Part shown: positions 22,978 through 57,849 of the stretch, piece by piece
Numbering within the stretch: position 1 is the first letter of the stretch
How the letters are laid out: every line of letters begins with the position of its first letter
Assembly (NCBI GenBank): GCA_965153355.1
Contig: OZ231126.1
Location: 29,140,001 to 29,204,000, forward strand
DNA from: Flaccisagitta enflata
Lineage: Eukaryota; Chaetognatha; Sagittoidea; Aphragmophora
Length of the DNA stretch: 64,000 bases
Reading direction: 5' to 3'
The notes under the pieces: model-generated
Told to the model about the DNA's origin: nothing
Database searches by the model: none
What the model saw: only the letters and a program-made list of their open reading frames with translations
Made by a program: the position numbers and the translations under genes

Positions 22978-23664
22978 TCATTCATCATTTGGTTGGCAAG
23001 CAGCTTCCACCTTTGGAAAGTAGTCCTTCTTTGATTCAAACTTGGTCAACTCCTGCCTTTCTTTGATCTGTTGAGAGATGAAACCTTCTCTTGCTTCTTG
23101 TCCAATCACTGCAGCAGAAGCCTCAGAGACAAGCCTGATGGCCCTTTCCACTGCCTGGGTGTGGCATGGGTAATTTGGTTCTTCAAGGGGGGCCTCTTTG
23201 ATGGCAATTAGTTCAGCTTCCTTGAAATCCAAAGTGAAAGGTGGCTCTGTCAACTTTGTCAATTCCCAGTCAATCAGTTCAGTGTAGCTAGTTGCACTGA
23301 AATTCACTTTGGGAAAAACAAATTTCCTAACTTGGGAATTTGAAATGGCATGATCTTCTGAAGGGTCCCATCGGAAGGCATCATCTTCTTCCCCTTCAGG
23401 AGGTTCTTCCTCATCTTCATCTTCCTCATCCACGCCTCGCCCATCATCCTCTTGACAGAGGTCTGCCCTTGCTTGGTCTGATTTCATCCGAATGGTGCCA
23501 ATATCTGCCCTTGAGAGAGATCTTGGTTTTCCCAGTGAGAAGATCCTGCTTGCCACCAGTCCCATGTATGATACAGAAAGGAAAGTGCGATTTGTAGCAC
23601 TTGAGTTTTTCCACCCAGATACCTCTGTTACCATCAGAGTGGCAGCACTTGGGGGACACAGCAT
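22978..23664 (-). CDS. conserved uncharacterised mobile-element-associated ORF
   Basis: A 228-codon frame. After an unremarkable start it has an acidic run (EDEEEPPEGEEDD), then VFPKVNFSATSYTELIDW, LTKLTEPPFT and YPCHTQAVERAIRLVSEAS, ending ISQQIKERQELTKFESK. The order K-NF-A--Y-ELIDW, TEPP, CHTQAVER--LVTEAS recalls the C-terminal part of multicopy uncharacterised invertebrate proteins, possibly transposon-encoded; this is from memory. The N-terminal half is doubtful because other frames are also open to 24010. It may be a truncated copy. Function unknown. Confidence 0.5.
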   Translation of the reverse strand: MLCPPSAATLMVTEVSGWKNSSATNRTFLSVSYMGLVASRIFSLGKPRSLSRADIGTIRMKSDQARADLCQEDDGRGVDEEDEDEEEPPEGEEDDAFRWDPSEDHAISNSQVRKFVFPKVNFSATSYTELIDWELTKLTEPPFTLDFKEAELIAIKEAPLEEPNYPCHTQAVERAIRLVSEASAAVIGQEAREGFISQQIKERQELTKFESKKDYFPKVEAACQPNDE

Positions 23665-24009
23665 GGGAATTCTTGCTCCCCCTGGGCATTACTTGCTGGG
23701 GAAGGAAACTTTGCAACAGCTTTGCCCTTTGGTCCACAATACGAGTGCAGGCAGGCAGGCAGGCTTTATCTCTCAGCAACAAAGAAAAGGAGGGGTCAAA
23801 TATAGTGCCAAAGAGAGCAACTATCGTCCCAATGCAAGTCATGCAGTCAAGGTGGAGACAGACTCTGCAATCCAACTACTTGAGCTTGGATATCAGTTCT
23901 TTGGTAACCATTTCTGTGATACAGTTTATGGCATGGGGATGTGGGAAGATTCATGCTGGTCTGGGCAAATTCCAACCCGTTTCCTGAAGATCTCTTTACA
24001 AGAGCATTA

Positions 24010-24120
24010 AATTACTTTCAGAAGATAAAATGTTTGAATGTCATGATTTTTTAATGTAATTCTTACCAGAAACGAGATTTGAAGATTACTACATTTTGGT
24101 GTTATAAGTTTCAACTGTGC
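24010..24120. other. spacer, nothing seen
   Basis: AT-rich sequence between the uncharacterised ORF region and a family A element. Confidence 0.5.
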
Positions 24121-24491
24121 TTTTTTAGTCGCGTGCTACGCGACTCTACACCCCGCTTTGTCGGTCCGTCGGTCGGTCCGTCGGTTGGTCGGTCGGTTGG
24201 TCGGTCCCCTTTTTACTTTTTTGTCCGTTAAGACATTTTTTAAGTCATTGTAGGGTGTGTTAAGTAATCTAAAGTCATTGTAAGTCATGCCTAGTCATTC
24301 TAAGTCATTCTTAATCATTTTAAGTCATTTTAAGTCATTTTAAGTCATTTGGTCATTTAGTCATTTTAAGTCCTTTTTGGTCATTTTAAGTCATTCTAAG
24401 CCATTCTAAGTCATTTTAAGCCATTCTAAGTCATTCTAAGTCATTTTAAGTCTGTAAGTCTCGCACGCGACTTATAGGTGTTGGCCTTGTT
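24121..24491 (+). mobile_element. family A element with internal (TAAGTCATT)n
   Basis: It begins TTTTTTAGTCGCGTGCTACG, with hairpin GTCGCG-TGCTA-CGCGAC at 24128-24144, then a GGTCCGTCGGTCGG core and a long TAAGTCATT tandem region (about 24230-24450). GCACGCGAC follows at 24463-24471, complementary to GTCGCGTGC of the hairpin, and the element ends GGCCTTGTT. A second 3' end (GCACGCGACTTGGGTAGCC..GGCCTTGTT, 24547-24597) follows, perhaps from a nested or truncated neighbour. Confidence 0.8.
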
Positions 24492-24860
24492 CATAAAACA
24501 TTCAAATGTTCTTATCTTAGCAAATGATGGGTGGCCTCAAATATGGCCCCTGCCCACCCGCACGCGACTTGGGTAGCCGTGTATCCGGCCTTGTTCAGTT
24601 TTTACTACTAAAATTTCATTGGAAATCTATTGAAAAAGTTCCAATTAAACTTCCCATCACCATCTTTTTCTGTTCATGAAGCTAAAAAATGGTAGAAGTC
24701 GCCAGGTTAGAAGTTAGAACTGCTGACCACGGAGAACATTTCTAATTGGGGATAGAAGTTGAAAGAGCGTAGTATGTCCGTCAGACTGTTCACTATCGGT
24801 AGCTAGATCGGTCTCGAACAGGATAGCTCTTGCACCAAAAACGCACCAATTCTACGGCAA

Positions 24861-25080
24861 TTTTTAGTCGTGTGCTACGCAACTCTACACCCCACCTCTC
24901 GGTCCGTCGGTCCGTCGGTCCATCGGTCTGTCGGTCCTTCATTCCGCCCGTCCGTCCGTTGGTCCATACGTCCGTCACACTATACTTTCTTGTTTTTTTT
25001 TTTTTTTTGGCTCTGCTCCTGCAAAGGTAAGTCAGAGTGACCTCAATGGCCCACCTGCCCACCCACTGACAGGTAGCCAA
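24861..25080 (+). mobile_element. family A element
   Basis: It begins TTTTTAGTCGTGTGCTACGC, then CTCTACACCCC, a GGTCCGTCGGTCC core, a CCGTCCGTTGG segment and CCTGCCCACCCACTGACAGG near the end. The hairpin has one mismatch and one wobble. Confidence 0.7.
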
Positions 25081-25100
25081 GTGTGAAAATACTGACCACT

Positions 25101-25116
25101 TCTCTCTCTCTCTCTC

Positions 25117-25212
<96 letters not shown>

Positions 25213-25240
25213 CCTCTCTCTCTCTCTCTATCTCTCTCTG
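25101..25240. repeat. (CT)n microsatellite
   Basis: About 140 bp of CT with a few interruptions, ending close to the CFAP251 exon F donor. On the gene's sense strand it is (GA)n immediately after the splice site. Confidence 0.96.
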
Positions 25241-25251
25241 TGCCCTCTCAC

Positions 25252-48575
<23,324 letters not shown>

Positions 48576-48761
48576 CTGAATCAACCGGAAATGAAAATGG
48601 AAGTAAAGGTTGAAAATTGTGTATCGGCAAAGAAAGGAAATAGAAAGGACATAGAAGAAAAAAGGAACACGGCCGTATAGTGGTATACATGGATCCCCGG
48701 TAAAAGACAGGTCGGCAGGGACAATATATGGCGAAAAATCGCTCGCATTCCGAAAAAAAAA

Positions 48762-48840
48762 TACGGACCGACTGACCAACGGACCGACCGACTGACACAT
48801 CAAGTTCTACTTTAAGAGTCGCGTGTCCGCGATTAAAAAG
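48762..48840 (-). mobile_element. family A end fragment
   Basis: Minus strand: TTTTTAATCGCGGACACGCG hairpin (one mismatch), CTC, and a CGGTCGGTCCGTTGG core. No distal end seen. Confidence 0.6.
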
Positions 48841-49139
48841 AGGGGAATAAAATAGATTGGATGAAAGGAGAAAGATATGAACTTATCATAAAGAGAAACA
48901 AGACAGGATACAGACTCCCCTGCCCATAGCGAACGGTTGGGCAGAGGGCAGTAACGCACAAAACTCGCCAAAAATGTTAACGAAAGACGGATGGACGGAC
49001 GGAGTCCGAGTAGGACGGACGGACGTACTCAACAAGGCATTGGGTCGTGAGTTTGCGATCAAGAAGGCTAGAGAGAAAGGGGGAGGAAAGGAAGGTAAAC
49101 AGGGAATGTTGGGGGGATTGAAGAAAGTGAGGAGGATGA

Positions 49140-49262
49140 GAGGAAGGAAGGAAGGAAGGAAGGAAGAAAGGAAGGAAGAGGAAGGAGGAAGAGAAGGAAA
49201 GAAGGAAGGAAGGAAGGAAGGAAGGAAGGAAGGAAGGAAGGAAGGAAGGAAGGAAGAAAGAA
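49140..49262. repeat. (GAAG)n microsatellite
   Basis: GGAA/GAAG repeats with interruptions; Lys/Glu/Arg-rich frame is an artefact. Confidence 0.95.
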
Positions 49263-50470
49263 ACAGAACAGAACCATCAATTGGTCATTTGGTTTCAGAC
49301 GTTCAGGAGGAGCTAAGTTGATTTAAATATATCCGACATGACAATTGGACAAATACGCTGACGACGTTCATTCAAGCACATGCGCGTATAAAAAAAGAAA
49401 AATATGTTTACTTTTGCAATTTTGCAAAAAAAGCAAACAAAAGAAATAAGAAAATAAAAGGTATTCAGCGTCACAAAGAGCAAATAAAGAAAAAAAAAAA
49501 GACATGCCCAAGGGAGAAATAAATACACAAAGAAAGACCCGGGAAAAATTGAGGTTAAAGCGAACATGATAAAAATCAGCTGAAATTTTCCGGTATTGCG
49601 CGGATATATATTGGCCCAGGCGGTCATTCAATGTTAGACACACACCGTCACACCGATGAAAATATATCCGACTAGAGTAAGAAAAAAGATACCAAGTTGT
49701 TGGAAAAAAGTCGAATTACGTAATTCGACTTTTTGAAACGTACTTTTTGTCAAGGAAATCGGGTTTTGTGCGATTTGAAGCCTTGGGGAAGTTGGGCCAT
49801 TTCCTGCCTGGGATGACACATTTTTATATTCACAGCTAAGAAAGAGCTTATTTTCTCTCTCTACCAAATGGCCTCTCTTAAGTCCTACGATCATTAGTTT
49901 TTGCTGAATTTTTGTCCACTTTTGTTTTTGCATTTTCAGAAAAAATGAGATTTTTAAATTCAGATATTTTAGGCCCTATGTAACAAGGCAGAAACAGGAT
50001 TATTCACACAAATTGGACACAGAGTTTTGCAGCTGCTTTTGCATTTTTATTCTACTTGAAAACAGAGAAAAGAAAATAGAAGGGAAATAGAAAGAAGACA
50101 GAGAGAGAGACACACACTCACACACACCGCATACACAGAAAAAAAAAAAGAGAGAGAATGAGGGAGAGGGAGGGAGAGGGGGAGAGAGGGAGGAGAGGGG
50201 AGAGGGGGAGGGAGGAGAGAGGGGAGGAGTGGCACGCACACACTGGCACACACGCACACTCAAAGACAAAGGAAGAAATAAAGAGACGCAAAGACAAGAT
50301 TGAATAATAAAAACAGGTGGCAGTGACAGGCGTATGAGATCTGAAGAAGATCACGATGAAAAAAAAGACTCCATTTGACTTTTTCCAGCCGGCGACCACT
50401 GCGCGTGGTAAAGCATAGAAGGTAGTCAACCCGATACCCATCGGATTTGCCAGTAAAGTCGAATATTAAT
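49263..50470. other. AT-rich interval, no gene seen
   Basis: Contains a perfect 30-base palindrome at 49705-49734 centred on ATTACGTAAT and a purine-rich low-complexity stretch at 50095-50230. No supported exon. Confidence 0.55.
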
Positions 50471-50471
50471 C

Positions 50472-50692
50472 TTATAGTCAGGTGCTACGCAACTCTACAC
50501 CCTTCTACGTCCACCCGTCCATCCATCCATCTATCAGTCGGTTGGTCCCCTATATAGATTTTTATTCCTTGGCGTTTTGGAGTGTTTTGAGCTCACTGCT
50601 CCTGCTAAAATGCCTCAGTTACCTTCTCCATCACTTCCCCTGCCCACCCACACGCAACTAGGGTAGCTGTGTATCCGGCCATGTTATCAATG
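50472..50692 (+). mobile_element. family A element, diverged
   Basis: TAGTCAGGTGCTACGCAACTC, CCGTCCATCC core, CCTGCCCACCCACACGCAAC and TATCCGGCCATGTT, in the family A order. Hairpin degraded. Confidence 0.65.
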
Positions 50693-51413
50693 GTAATTGA
50701 TGAGCCCTCATTAGAACATAAGCTCACATTACTGAAATTTGATCATGGTCAAATGTTTTGCTTTAATGTAAGCTTTCCTAAAAGATCTTTAATACGTTCT
50801 CTGAGGCCCTCGAGGCTGCGATTTTTGGATTCCTAGTCAAAAATTAGTTGGAAGACGTTAAAACTGACTTTTTGGCGAAACCGAGATTGAAAATCTCACT
50901 CCTCATCATAAGTCCTACCCTCGAAAATTTTACCGCCATTTTTGTTATCGATGTTGACAGGATGGAAGCTCTTTTTCACTCTGAAACATCGGCGTATTGT
51001 TCAATGTCGCATTATTTGAGTGATAGCGTTGCATTTGACAGGCTTACGACGCTATGCGACAGCTAGGAGTGGGCTGAGCGTTTGGTATTACATAAAGTTA
51101 TATCATGTGAACATATATATTTATTTCCAGCAATTTTCTGGAAGTCGAAAGTGGCCTAATGAATGTTTTAATATTTTGCTTATTTTTGACAATGTTTTGT
51201 ACATATAGGAAAAAACAAAATTTTGCTCAATGAACCCTCAGATATTTCCATTCTCATTTTTAGCGACAAATTTTTGTAAATATCAAGATCAAAAACACAG
51301 CACAAATTTGAAATTAGCTAATTATGTAAGGGAAAAAGCCCGTTTTAATTAAGATACACTTTAAACTCTGTCTCATGCTTATTCTGATTTTTTCATCACC
51401 ATTACGTTCCATG

Positions 51414-51735
51414 AACCGCCCCAAACTTTGACGCTGATTTTCACCAATCTTACCATGGTTGAGGCTTGGTAAAAAAACATCCCATGCAAAATTTCAGGCC
51501 TCTGGAACAGCAGGCACCTTTGTCAGGGTGACCATGAAGTTTCAATAGAAACCTAGGGCAGAGACAAAATTTGCATAATAGAAATATTGATTCCAATGCT
51601 AATTCAATGCAAACTTCATCCTCACCCTGACAAAGGTTCCTGCTATCTCAGAGGCCCAAAATTTGGCATGGGATCTTCATTTACCAAGCCTCAGCTGTGG
51701 CAAGGTTGGTGAGAGCCATAGTCAAAGTTTGGGAA
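51414..51735. mobile_element. family D foldback element, copy 2
   Basis: Arms of about 120 bp (AAACTTTGACGCTGATTTTC .. CCTTTGTCAGGGTGACC) are mirrored at 51615-51733. The loop (51540-51615) with GGGCAGAGACAAAATTTGC and ATTGATTCCAATG matches the loop of copy 1 at 39888-40262. Confidence 0.8.
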
Positions 51736-52327
51736 AAGCATCTTCCTGGACATGTCCTGTCTAACATTGCCGTATGTAAAGATAAGCTGTTTCTTGTGAG
51801 TCTGATGGTGTTTTTATTTTTTTTTTCTCACTATGTTAACTTATAAAAATGCATAATAAAAGATTAATGAATCCCAACGGCGGTAAACGTGTAATTCCGT
51901 GTGGGAAATTTCTTCCAGGAAAGTTTATTTAAAGCCTTTCAAGCCAAAAGCTGTTTGGAAACTTGAGCGAGGCTTGAGCCTCATGTATAAAGATTAACCC
52001 TACTTTTACTTGGATATAAAACTCAAACGTTCTCCCTTCAATTTTTTTAAAGATGCGAAAAGGGGAGACAATTCTTTTGCCAAATCATAACTTTTTGGGG
52101 CTGCTGTCCCAAAAAGGAGTGGTAGAGGGAGGCAGTTTTACGTGCGTGGAATTTTTTTGCTTTTTGCTTGGTGGGGAATTACGCGGCGAAGCCTCCTGTC
52201 TCTTTTTATTTTTCTGTCTGTACATTCTTTTTTTTTCTTTTTTCATTCGTTGTATATAGCTAAGCCTCTTCATGTCCGTATATTCTGTAAATTCATGTGT
52301 CTGTTCGTCTCTGTCTGTCTCTCTGTT

Positions 52328-52362
<35 letters not shown>

Positions 52363-52974
52363 TTCTCTCTCCCCCAATGCTATGCCTCCCACGATTTTTG
52401 AGATAGATCACATTTCGCCGTTATAAACTCCCCATGTGGCACTAGAGCGCGTAATTGACCATTTATTTAGAGTGAATCTGACGCTAATTTTCTGCTTTTA
52501 TTTTTTTCCCGTTTGATTCTTGTTCCTCTGCCCAAAATTCTATGTACTTTCGAGCGTTTGCTCTGGCCTCTGCGTTGCGTGAATTTGTGACCGTTTTTGC
52601 ACGCACCTGCAAGCATGAACGGTTATAGAGAAATACATTCACTTTCTTGCACTTTGTTGCAGGGAACTCACTGTCGAAATTTCTTATGGCGTTTTGTTCA
52701 TTTTCTTTTGGTTAAAATGAACGTACTTCAACATCTGTACCTGTAAACCGACTTTTAGCTCTAAAGTTATCTTTCCTTTAAACCCCCCTTCCCTTTTGAA
52801 TCTTGATTTTCACTCTATGTACCTGTTGTACTGGTTAGATTAGTTACGGACACGCGACAGTATGAGTCACTATTTTGGGGGGGATTACCGCTCCGTCGAT
52901 CGGTCTGTCGGTCCATTACAAGGTCTCTTTTGAAGGTCTTTCACTCCAGCCCATCCATCCGCGTCTTTTTTTCT
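51736..52974. other. no gene seen
   Basis: Holds a TCTG/GTCT tract at 52310-52365 and a family A 5' fragment at 52845-52920 (TTACGGACACGCGAC, then CGATCGGTCTGTCGGTCC). Confidence 0.5.
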
Positions 52975-52989
52975 TTCTTCCTTTACTTG

Positions 52990-53056
<67 letters not shown>

Positions 53057-53105
53057 TTTTTTTCCTTCTTTCTTCCTCATCTCTCCTTCTCTTTCTTTCT
53101 TTCGT

Positions 53106-53181
<76 letters not shown>

Positions 53182-53185
53182 TTTT

Positions 53186-53252
<67 letters not shown>
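52975..53252. repeat. (TTTC)n microsatellite
   Basis: TTTC repeats of about 280 bp with a T-rich break near 53055-53100, abutting family B copy B8. Confidence 0.97.
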
Positions 53253-53253
<1 letters not shown>

Positions 53254-53259
53254 ACTTTT

Positions 53260-54098
53260 GGGCAGCGGCCCCGGAGGGGCCGATGACCTATAATTCCACA
53301 TAGGGCAAATTTTCCGGTTTCCGTCCTTCCGTCCGTCTGTCCCCCCCCCTGGCCTAGAAAATAACCTCCTGGGCCTCAAAATAGGCCTTTCAGACCCCCA
53401 ATCAGACCTATCAGATCCCAAATCAAACTTCAGACTCAATCTGGGCCTCTCAGGACCTCAATCAGGCCTATCAGATACCAAATCAGGCGCTGGACACTCA
53501 ATTTAGGCCTCTCAGGCACTCAATCAGAGCCTGTCAGACCCACAATCAGGCTTTCCAGAAAACTCAAATTAAAGCATCCTGAATCTAGCAGGCCTCTAAG
53601 AACTGATAGGCCTTTCAGATCTTAAATCAGTATTGGCAGACCCCTGTAGGCCTTTGAGCCTCTGATCAGGCCATCTAGACCTCAAATCAGGCCTCTCAGA
53701 CCCTAATTCAGGCATTTCAGTACTTAATCCAGTTCTCTCAGGTCCAAATCTGGCCTTTCAAACCCAAAATCAGATCTTCGAGACCTCAAACTAGGCCTAT
53801 CAGACCCACATCAGCCCTTCGACCCCAAATTAGACCCAAGATCAGGCCTCTAAGCTCCAAAACAAGCTTCTGAAATCTCTCAGACCTCAAATCAGGCATC
53901 TTAGACCTTAAATCAGGCAACTAAGACCTCAAATCAGGCTATTTAGACACAGAATTAGGTATTAAAGGCCCTGCAATTGTCCAGCGTGGAATCATAGGTC
54001 ATCGGCCCCTTCGGGGCCGCTGCCCCACTCATCTAATAGCAAAAAAAACTAACATAGGGGCATCGGGTATCGCTGACCATGTAACGCTTTTGCGACTA
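53260..54098 (-). mobile_element. family B foldback element, copy B8
   Basis: Inverted orientation: the head lies at the right (complement of TAGTCGCAAAAGCGTTACAT at 54079-54098). The arms GGGCAGCGGCCCCGGAGGGG / complement enclose (GTCC)n and about 25 units of a 20-21-bp repeat of the AGACCTCAAATCAGGCATCT type. Confidence 0.85.
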
Positions 54099-54109
54099 TT
54101 TTTCTTACT

Positions 54110-54122
54110 ATCTTTCTTTCTC

Positions 54123-54188
<66 letters not shown>

Positions 54189-54230
54189 TTTCTCTCTTTC
54201 TTTCTTTCTTCTTTTTTCTTTTTTTCTATC
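54110..54230. repeat. (TTTC)n microsatellite
   Basis: TTTC repeats adjoining the head of family B copy B8; the same repeat class flanks both ends of B8. Confidence 0.95.
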
Positions 54231-54822
54231 TATGACACGCTCGGCGCGATCGTGGGATATTTTCGCCAGTTATATTTTAGCACTACTTATGGGATTTTCC
54301 TTTATAGTATTGCCTTGCTCTGCTGATAATGTGCAGCAATCACATCGATGTACTCTTCCAGTCCCCATTTGTGGAAGAGATTCATTTTATGAACAACGTA
54401 CTGGGAAAAAGAAAGGGAATAGGAAATCGATTTACTGAAAAATGAGTGATAAAAATTGTCTTTAAGTTCCGCGAAAAATTCTTAATCTGCTTCCAGATGA
54501 AACATTTTGCATTTCCAAGAACATGGCTCTTTTCTTTTTTGTTTTTGGACGAGAGCCATGTTTTTTGTTTTTTGAATTAGTCATTTTCTATGCAAATTAA
54601 GAATTTTTTGCGAGGCTTGTCCAGTGATAAAAAGATTTTTCTTAAGAAAAAGTGGTATTTTTACCTACATATCGATACTATTTACACTACCAGTAATGGC
54701 GGCTGTCGTCGTGAGGAAAAAAGTCGTAAGCATTGGTCACTTTTCACCTTCTTCAATCACTGAAATTTTGTTAGATCAAATCAATAGCAATTATATGTAT
54801 TGACTGCACTGAAAAATAGGAC

Positions 54823-54954
54823 TAGGGATGTGGAAGCGGTCGATTCTAGTACCGCTTCCACCGCTTCCGCTTCCCCTTCACGTGGTTTGTGGCTAAATAC
54901 TAGTAGCTATCCCACCCTCCAAAATGGAAGCGGTCAATCGCTTCCACATCCCTA
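54823..54954. mobile_element. 132-bp hAT-type MITE
   Basis: Ends TAGGGATGTGGAAGCG and the mirror CGCTTCCACATCCCTA are inverted. Perfect 8-bp target duplication AATAGGAC at 54815-54822 and 54955-54962. No coding capacity. The interior has further GGAAGCGG inverted blocks. Confidence 0.9.
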
Positions 54955-54962
54955 AATAGGAC

Positions 54963-55527
54963 TGAGCCAAATGAGCTAGATGAGCTAAAATAATCAAAAT
55001 GATTCAACCAGACAACCAGCTTTGCTTACTGACATGCTCTTTTGTATTTGCATGCTAAAATCAAAATATCGATTTATATATCCTGTTTAAAATCAGAGAA
55101 AAAGCGCAAGCTAAATGAGCTAAATGAGCTAGGCCGAATGGCAACTTCCCTCACAGATGAGCAGCTCTGCTCACTGCCATGTTTTTTTAGTTTGTATTAA
55201 AGTTAACAAGTTTAGAAAATAATAATCATTCAGTTATCATATTAAAAATCATAAAGAACAGACTGAGCTAAATGAGCTAAATGAGCTGAAATGCTCAAAA
55301 ATACCCTCACAGATAAGCAGCTGTGCTCATACATATATTTTCTTGTATTTGCATGCTCAGTAACATAAATACCTCCTTTATTGATCAAACACAAAATATT
55401 AAAATCAAAAAAATTCCATTCGAATTTTTGTAATAAATAAATCTTTTAAAAAATCATAGTATAAAAAGTATTTGTCATAGAGCATTCTGCTTGGCGCCAG
55501 AAAAAGAGAATTATCAAATTTACTTAC
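54963..55527. other. AT-rich interval with GAGCTAAATGAGC repeats
   Basis: A short AAATGAGCTA word recurs at about 54970, 55110 and 55265 together with similar TTTGCATGCT segments, an old tandem or interspersed repeat. No gene beyond the candidate exon to its right. Confidence 0.5.
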
Positions 55528-55578
55528 CCTATCAATTTCATTGAAGGCCTCAATCGCCCCTAGGAGATTCCCAACTTC
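55528..55578 (-). CDS. candidate 51-bp internal exon
   Basis: The sense strand reads tttcattttcttattag, then 17 open codons giving EVGNLLGAIEAFNEIDR, then the strong donor AGG|gtaagtaa. The peptide looks like an amphipathic helix, perhaps an EF-hand or coiled-coil edge. It lies 7 kb upstream of CFAP251 exon A on the same strand, so it could be an N-terminal CFAP251 exon or belong to another gene. The short length makes chance splice sites a real alternative. Confidence 0.4.
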
Positions 55579-56014
55579 CTAATAAGAAAATGAAAACCCT
55601 GTTTCTCTCGAATATGTCAAAAAGTCGAAGACTGACTTCGACTTTTTTCCCGATAAACGTCATCCCTATGATATTTCCATACAAATTCTCAACCAAACTA
55701 CACATCCACATGTTCTGGGTACCTTAATGAAGGCGTCTGATCGATTTATCCACATAGTAAAAACTGGCTGTGGCAGTGAAAATCTCATATTCAAAAAAAC
55801 CGTGTCCTATCTTCCTTTCTTTCTTTTGTACATTCTTTCCTTCAATCTTTCTTTTTTTCCTTCTCTCTCTCTCCTTCTTTTCATCCCCATATTCTTCTTC
55901 TTTTTTTTTCTCCAAAGGCAAGGTTTATCGCGTAAAGGAGGAAATTGAGCCTCTCGATATCCAAGCATTACCATAATATGCAAAAAAGTTGAAAGCTGGC
56001 GAGAGCGAGACCGG

Positions 56015-56019
<5 letters not shown>

Positions 56020-56097
<78 letters not shown>
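56020..56097. repeat. (GA)n microsatellite
   Basis: About 75 bp of GA, one of the few GA rather than CT runs on the plus strand. Confidence 0.97.
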
Positions 56098-56100
<3 letters not shown>

Positions 56101-56353
56101 AAGAAACAGCGAGACCGGTAGTGAGTGAGCGATAGAACCCGCGTTTTTACACTGAAAGACCGGAGGAAAAAAAAGAAGCCTAGAATGCTAATTTTTGCCG
56201 AGAGTTTCAACAGCTTCTGTCCAATTGTCTGTCTGACCGTTCTGATAACTGCTCTGCTGACTTTAAATCTTTCTGTCAAACTATCTGTCTGCCTTTTTGC
56301 TTGACAAATATTTCTGCAAGTCTAGTCTGTCTGTTTTACTACCCGTCTGTCTG

Positions 56354-56464
<111 letters not shown>

Positions 56465-56595
56465 TGCTTTTCCTCTGTCTCGTAAATTCCTTGCGTGAAC
56501 TTATGTTTGATAAAGAAAATGCTAATTGAGGAGAGAAAAAAAAAACGTAACACGTGTCAAAAGTTTTTTTTCCTTCATGCGGTTGAGAGAGGTGT

Positions 56596-57206
56596 AACAG
56601 GTCTCACAAAATTAGGCGGAAAGAGATGAAAACTCGTTGAACAGAGCGTTAAAGATGGAGATATAATCAATCCAAGCGATGTATATCATTAATTTGTGTT
56701 CATTTCATTAACATAGTGCAAAGAATGCCCAAAAAAAATAAACGGCTATCCCCTGATGAACGTAGATATACTGCTCAGTGAAAGGTAACCGAATTTGGGA
56801 TTGACACGCTCTTCTTATTGTTGATACTCAACTTCACCTTCAATTCATCAGCTATTGTCAACTAACGCGGCTTTCTTTCTGCGTGACTGATGCTTCTGCA
56901 TCCATCAACTGCATTACCAGAAAAAAATGACGGTTTTTTTTTATTCAATCCTCTTAAAATGACAAACGGAAAACATCTTCCACTTCTCTACTTTTTTTGT
57001 CGTAAAAATCAGCAATTATCGGGCACCTCACTTTCAGTAAAAAACCCTTCATCTCGCCCTACACGCAGGAAAGTCGCCAATATTACTTTGCTACGTCAAA
57101 ATAACAGGTCTTAGCTATCTCCATGTCAAATTTCATCATGCTGAGGGCATTTTTGCTACCTATATTGATCATTTTACTTTTCCGCCTAATTATGTGAGAC
57201 CTGTTT
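56596..57206. mobile_element. 611-bp element with 27-bp terminal inverted repeats
   Basis: Left AACAGGTCTCACAAAATTAG plus GCGGAAA, right the mirror image TTTCCGCCTAATTATGTGAG then ACCTGTT. Flanks suggest TA at both sides but are not exact. Small open frames inside (such as 56890-57114) show no known domain. Non-autonomous DNA transposon by structure. Confidence 0.6.
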
Positions 57207-57637
57207 AGAGCTCGTGTTGTCCCGTTCATACTCATTCCTATTTGTATGAATTTCAACGGGGAACTAATGAATGTCAGGCGCAGAGTTACTCTCATTCAAG
57301 ATTTCCTTTTTAAACTTACTAGTAATGAATACGGCCGTGATCATATCTTTATTTTTAAGTCATTTCAAAAGATTTTTTTTTGGTTGAAAGACTGAAGTGA
57401 AAACGTCTCAACTCTAGGAGGATTCCCTACATTGAATGACGCATGAAATACATGAATTGGAGAAGAAAACGATGACGGAGATTGTAAAGAAAAAAAGGAA
57501 AAAAAAAAGCGTGCGCAGAAATATGCATACGTCAAAACATTTCTACAGATGAGGTTCGCCGAAGTGGGAAGCTGGCAGGTTTTTTTTTAGAAAATGTGAT
57601 TCCTAGACAAATCCTTCCTGTCTGTAAAGATACATTG
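57207..57637. other. no feature seen
   Basis: AT-rich sequence. Confidence 0.5.
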
Positions 57638-57849
57638 AACAAGGCCGGATACACCTACCCTAGTCGCTTGCGGGTGGGCAGGAGCAGTGCTGGAGAAGGT
57701 CACTAGGGCATCTGGGCAGGAGCCGTATGCCCAAAAAGCTCAAAAACGGCAAAAAAAAAAAAATGAAAAAGGGACCGACCTACCGACCAACCGAAGGACC
57801 GACGGACCGACATAGCAGGGTGTAGAGTCGCGTAGCACGCGACTAAAAA
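57638..57849 (-). mobile_element. family A element, full length
   Basis: 212 bp. Minus strand: TTTTTAGTCGCGTGCTACGC hairpin, CTCTACACCCTGC, GGTCCGTCGGTCC core, TTTTTGAGCTTTTTGGGC, CAGATGCCCTAGTGACC, CCTGCCCACCCGCAAGCGAC and GTATCCGGCCTTGTTC. It matches 60687-60893 nearly base for base, so this subfamily moved recently. Confidence 0.85.

Noticed and set aside
23492-24010. Plus-strand open frame over the uncharacterised ORF
   Set aside because: It is antisense to the conserved ELIDW/CHTQAVER frame for part of its length and shows no domain.
55727-55976. Possible plus-strand terminal exon ending in DIQALP
   Set aside because: The acceptor is plausible but no upstream exon of matching phase was found, and the peptide is too short to judge.
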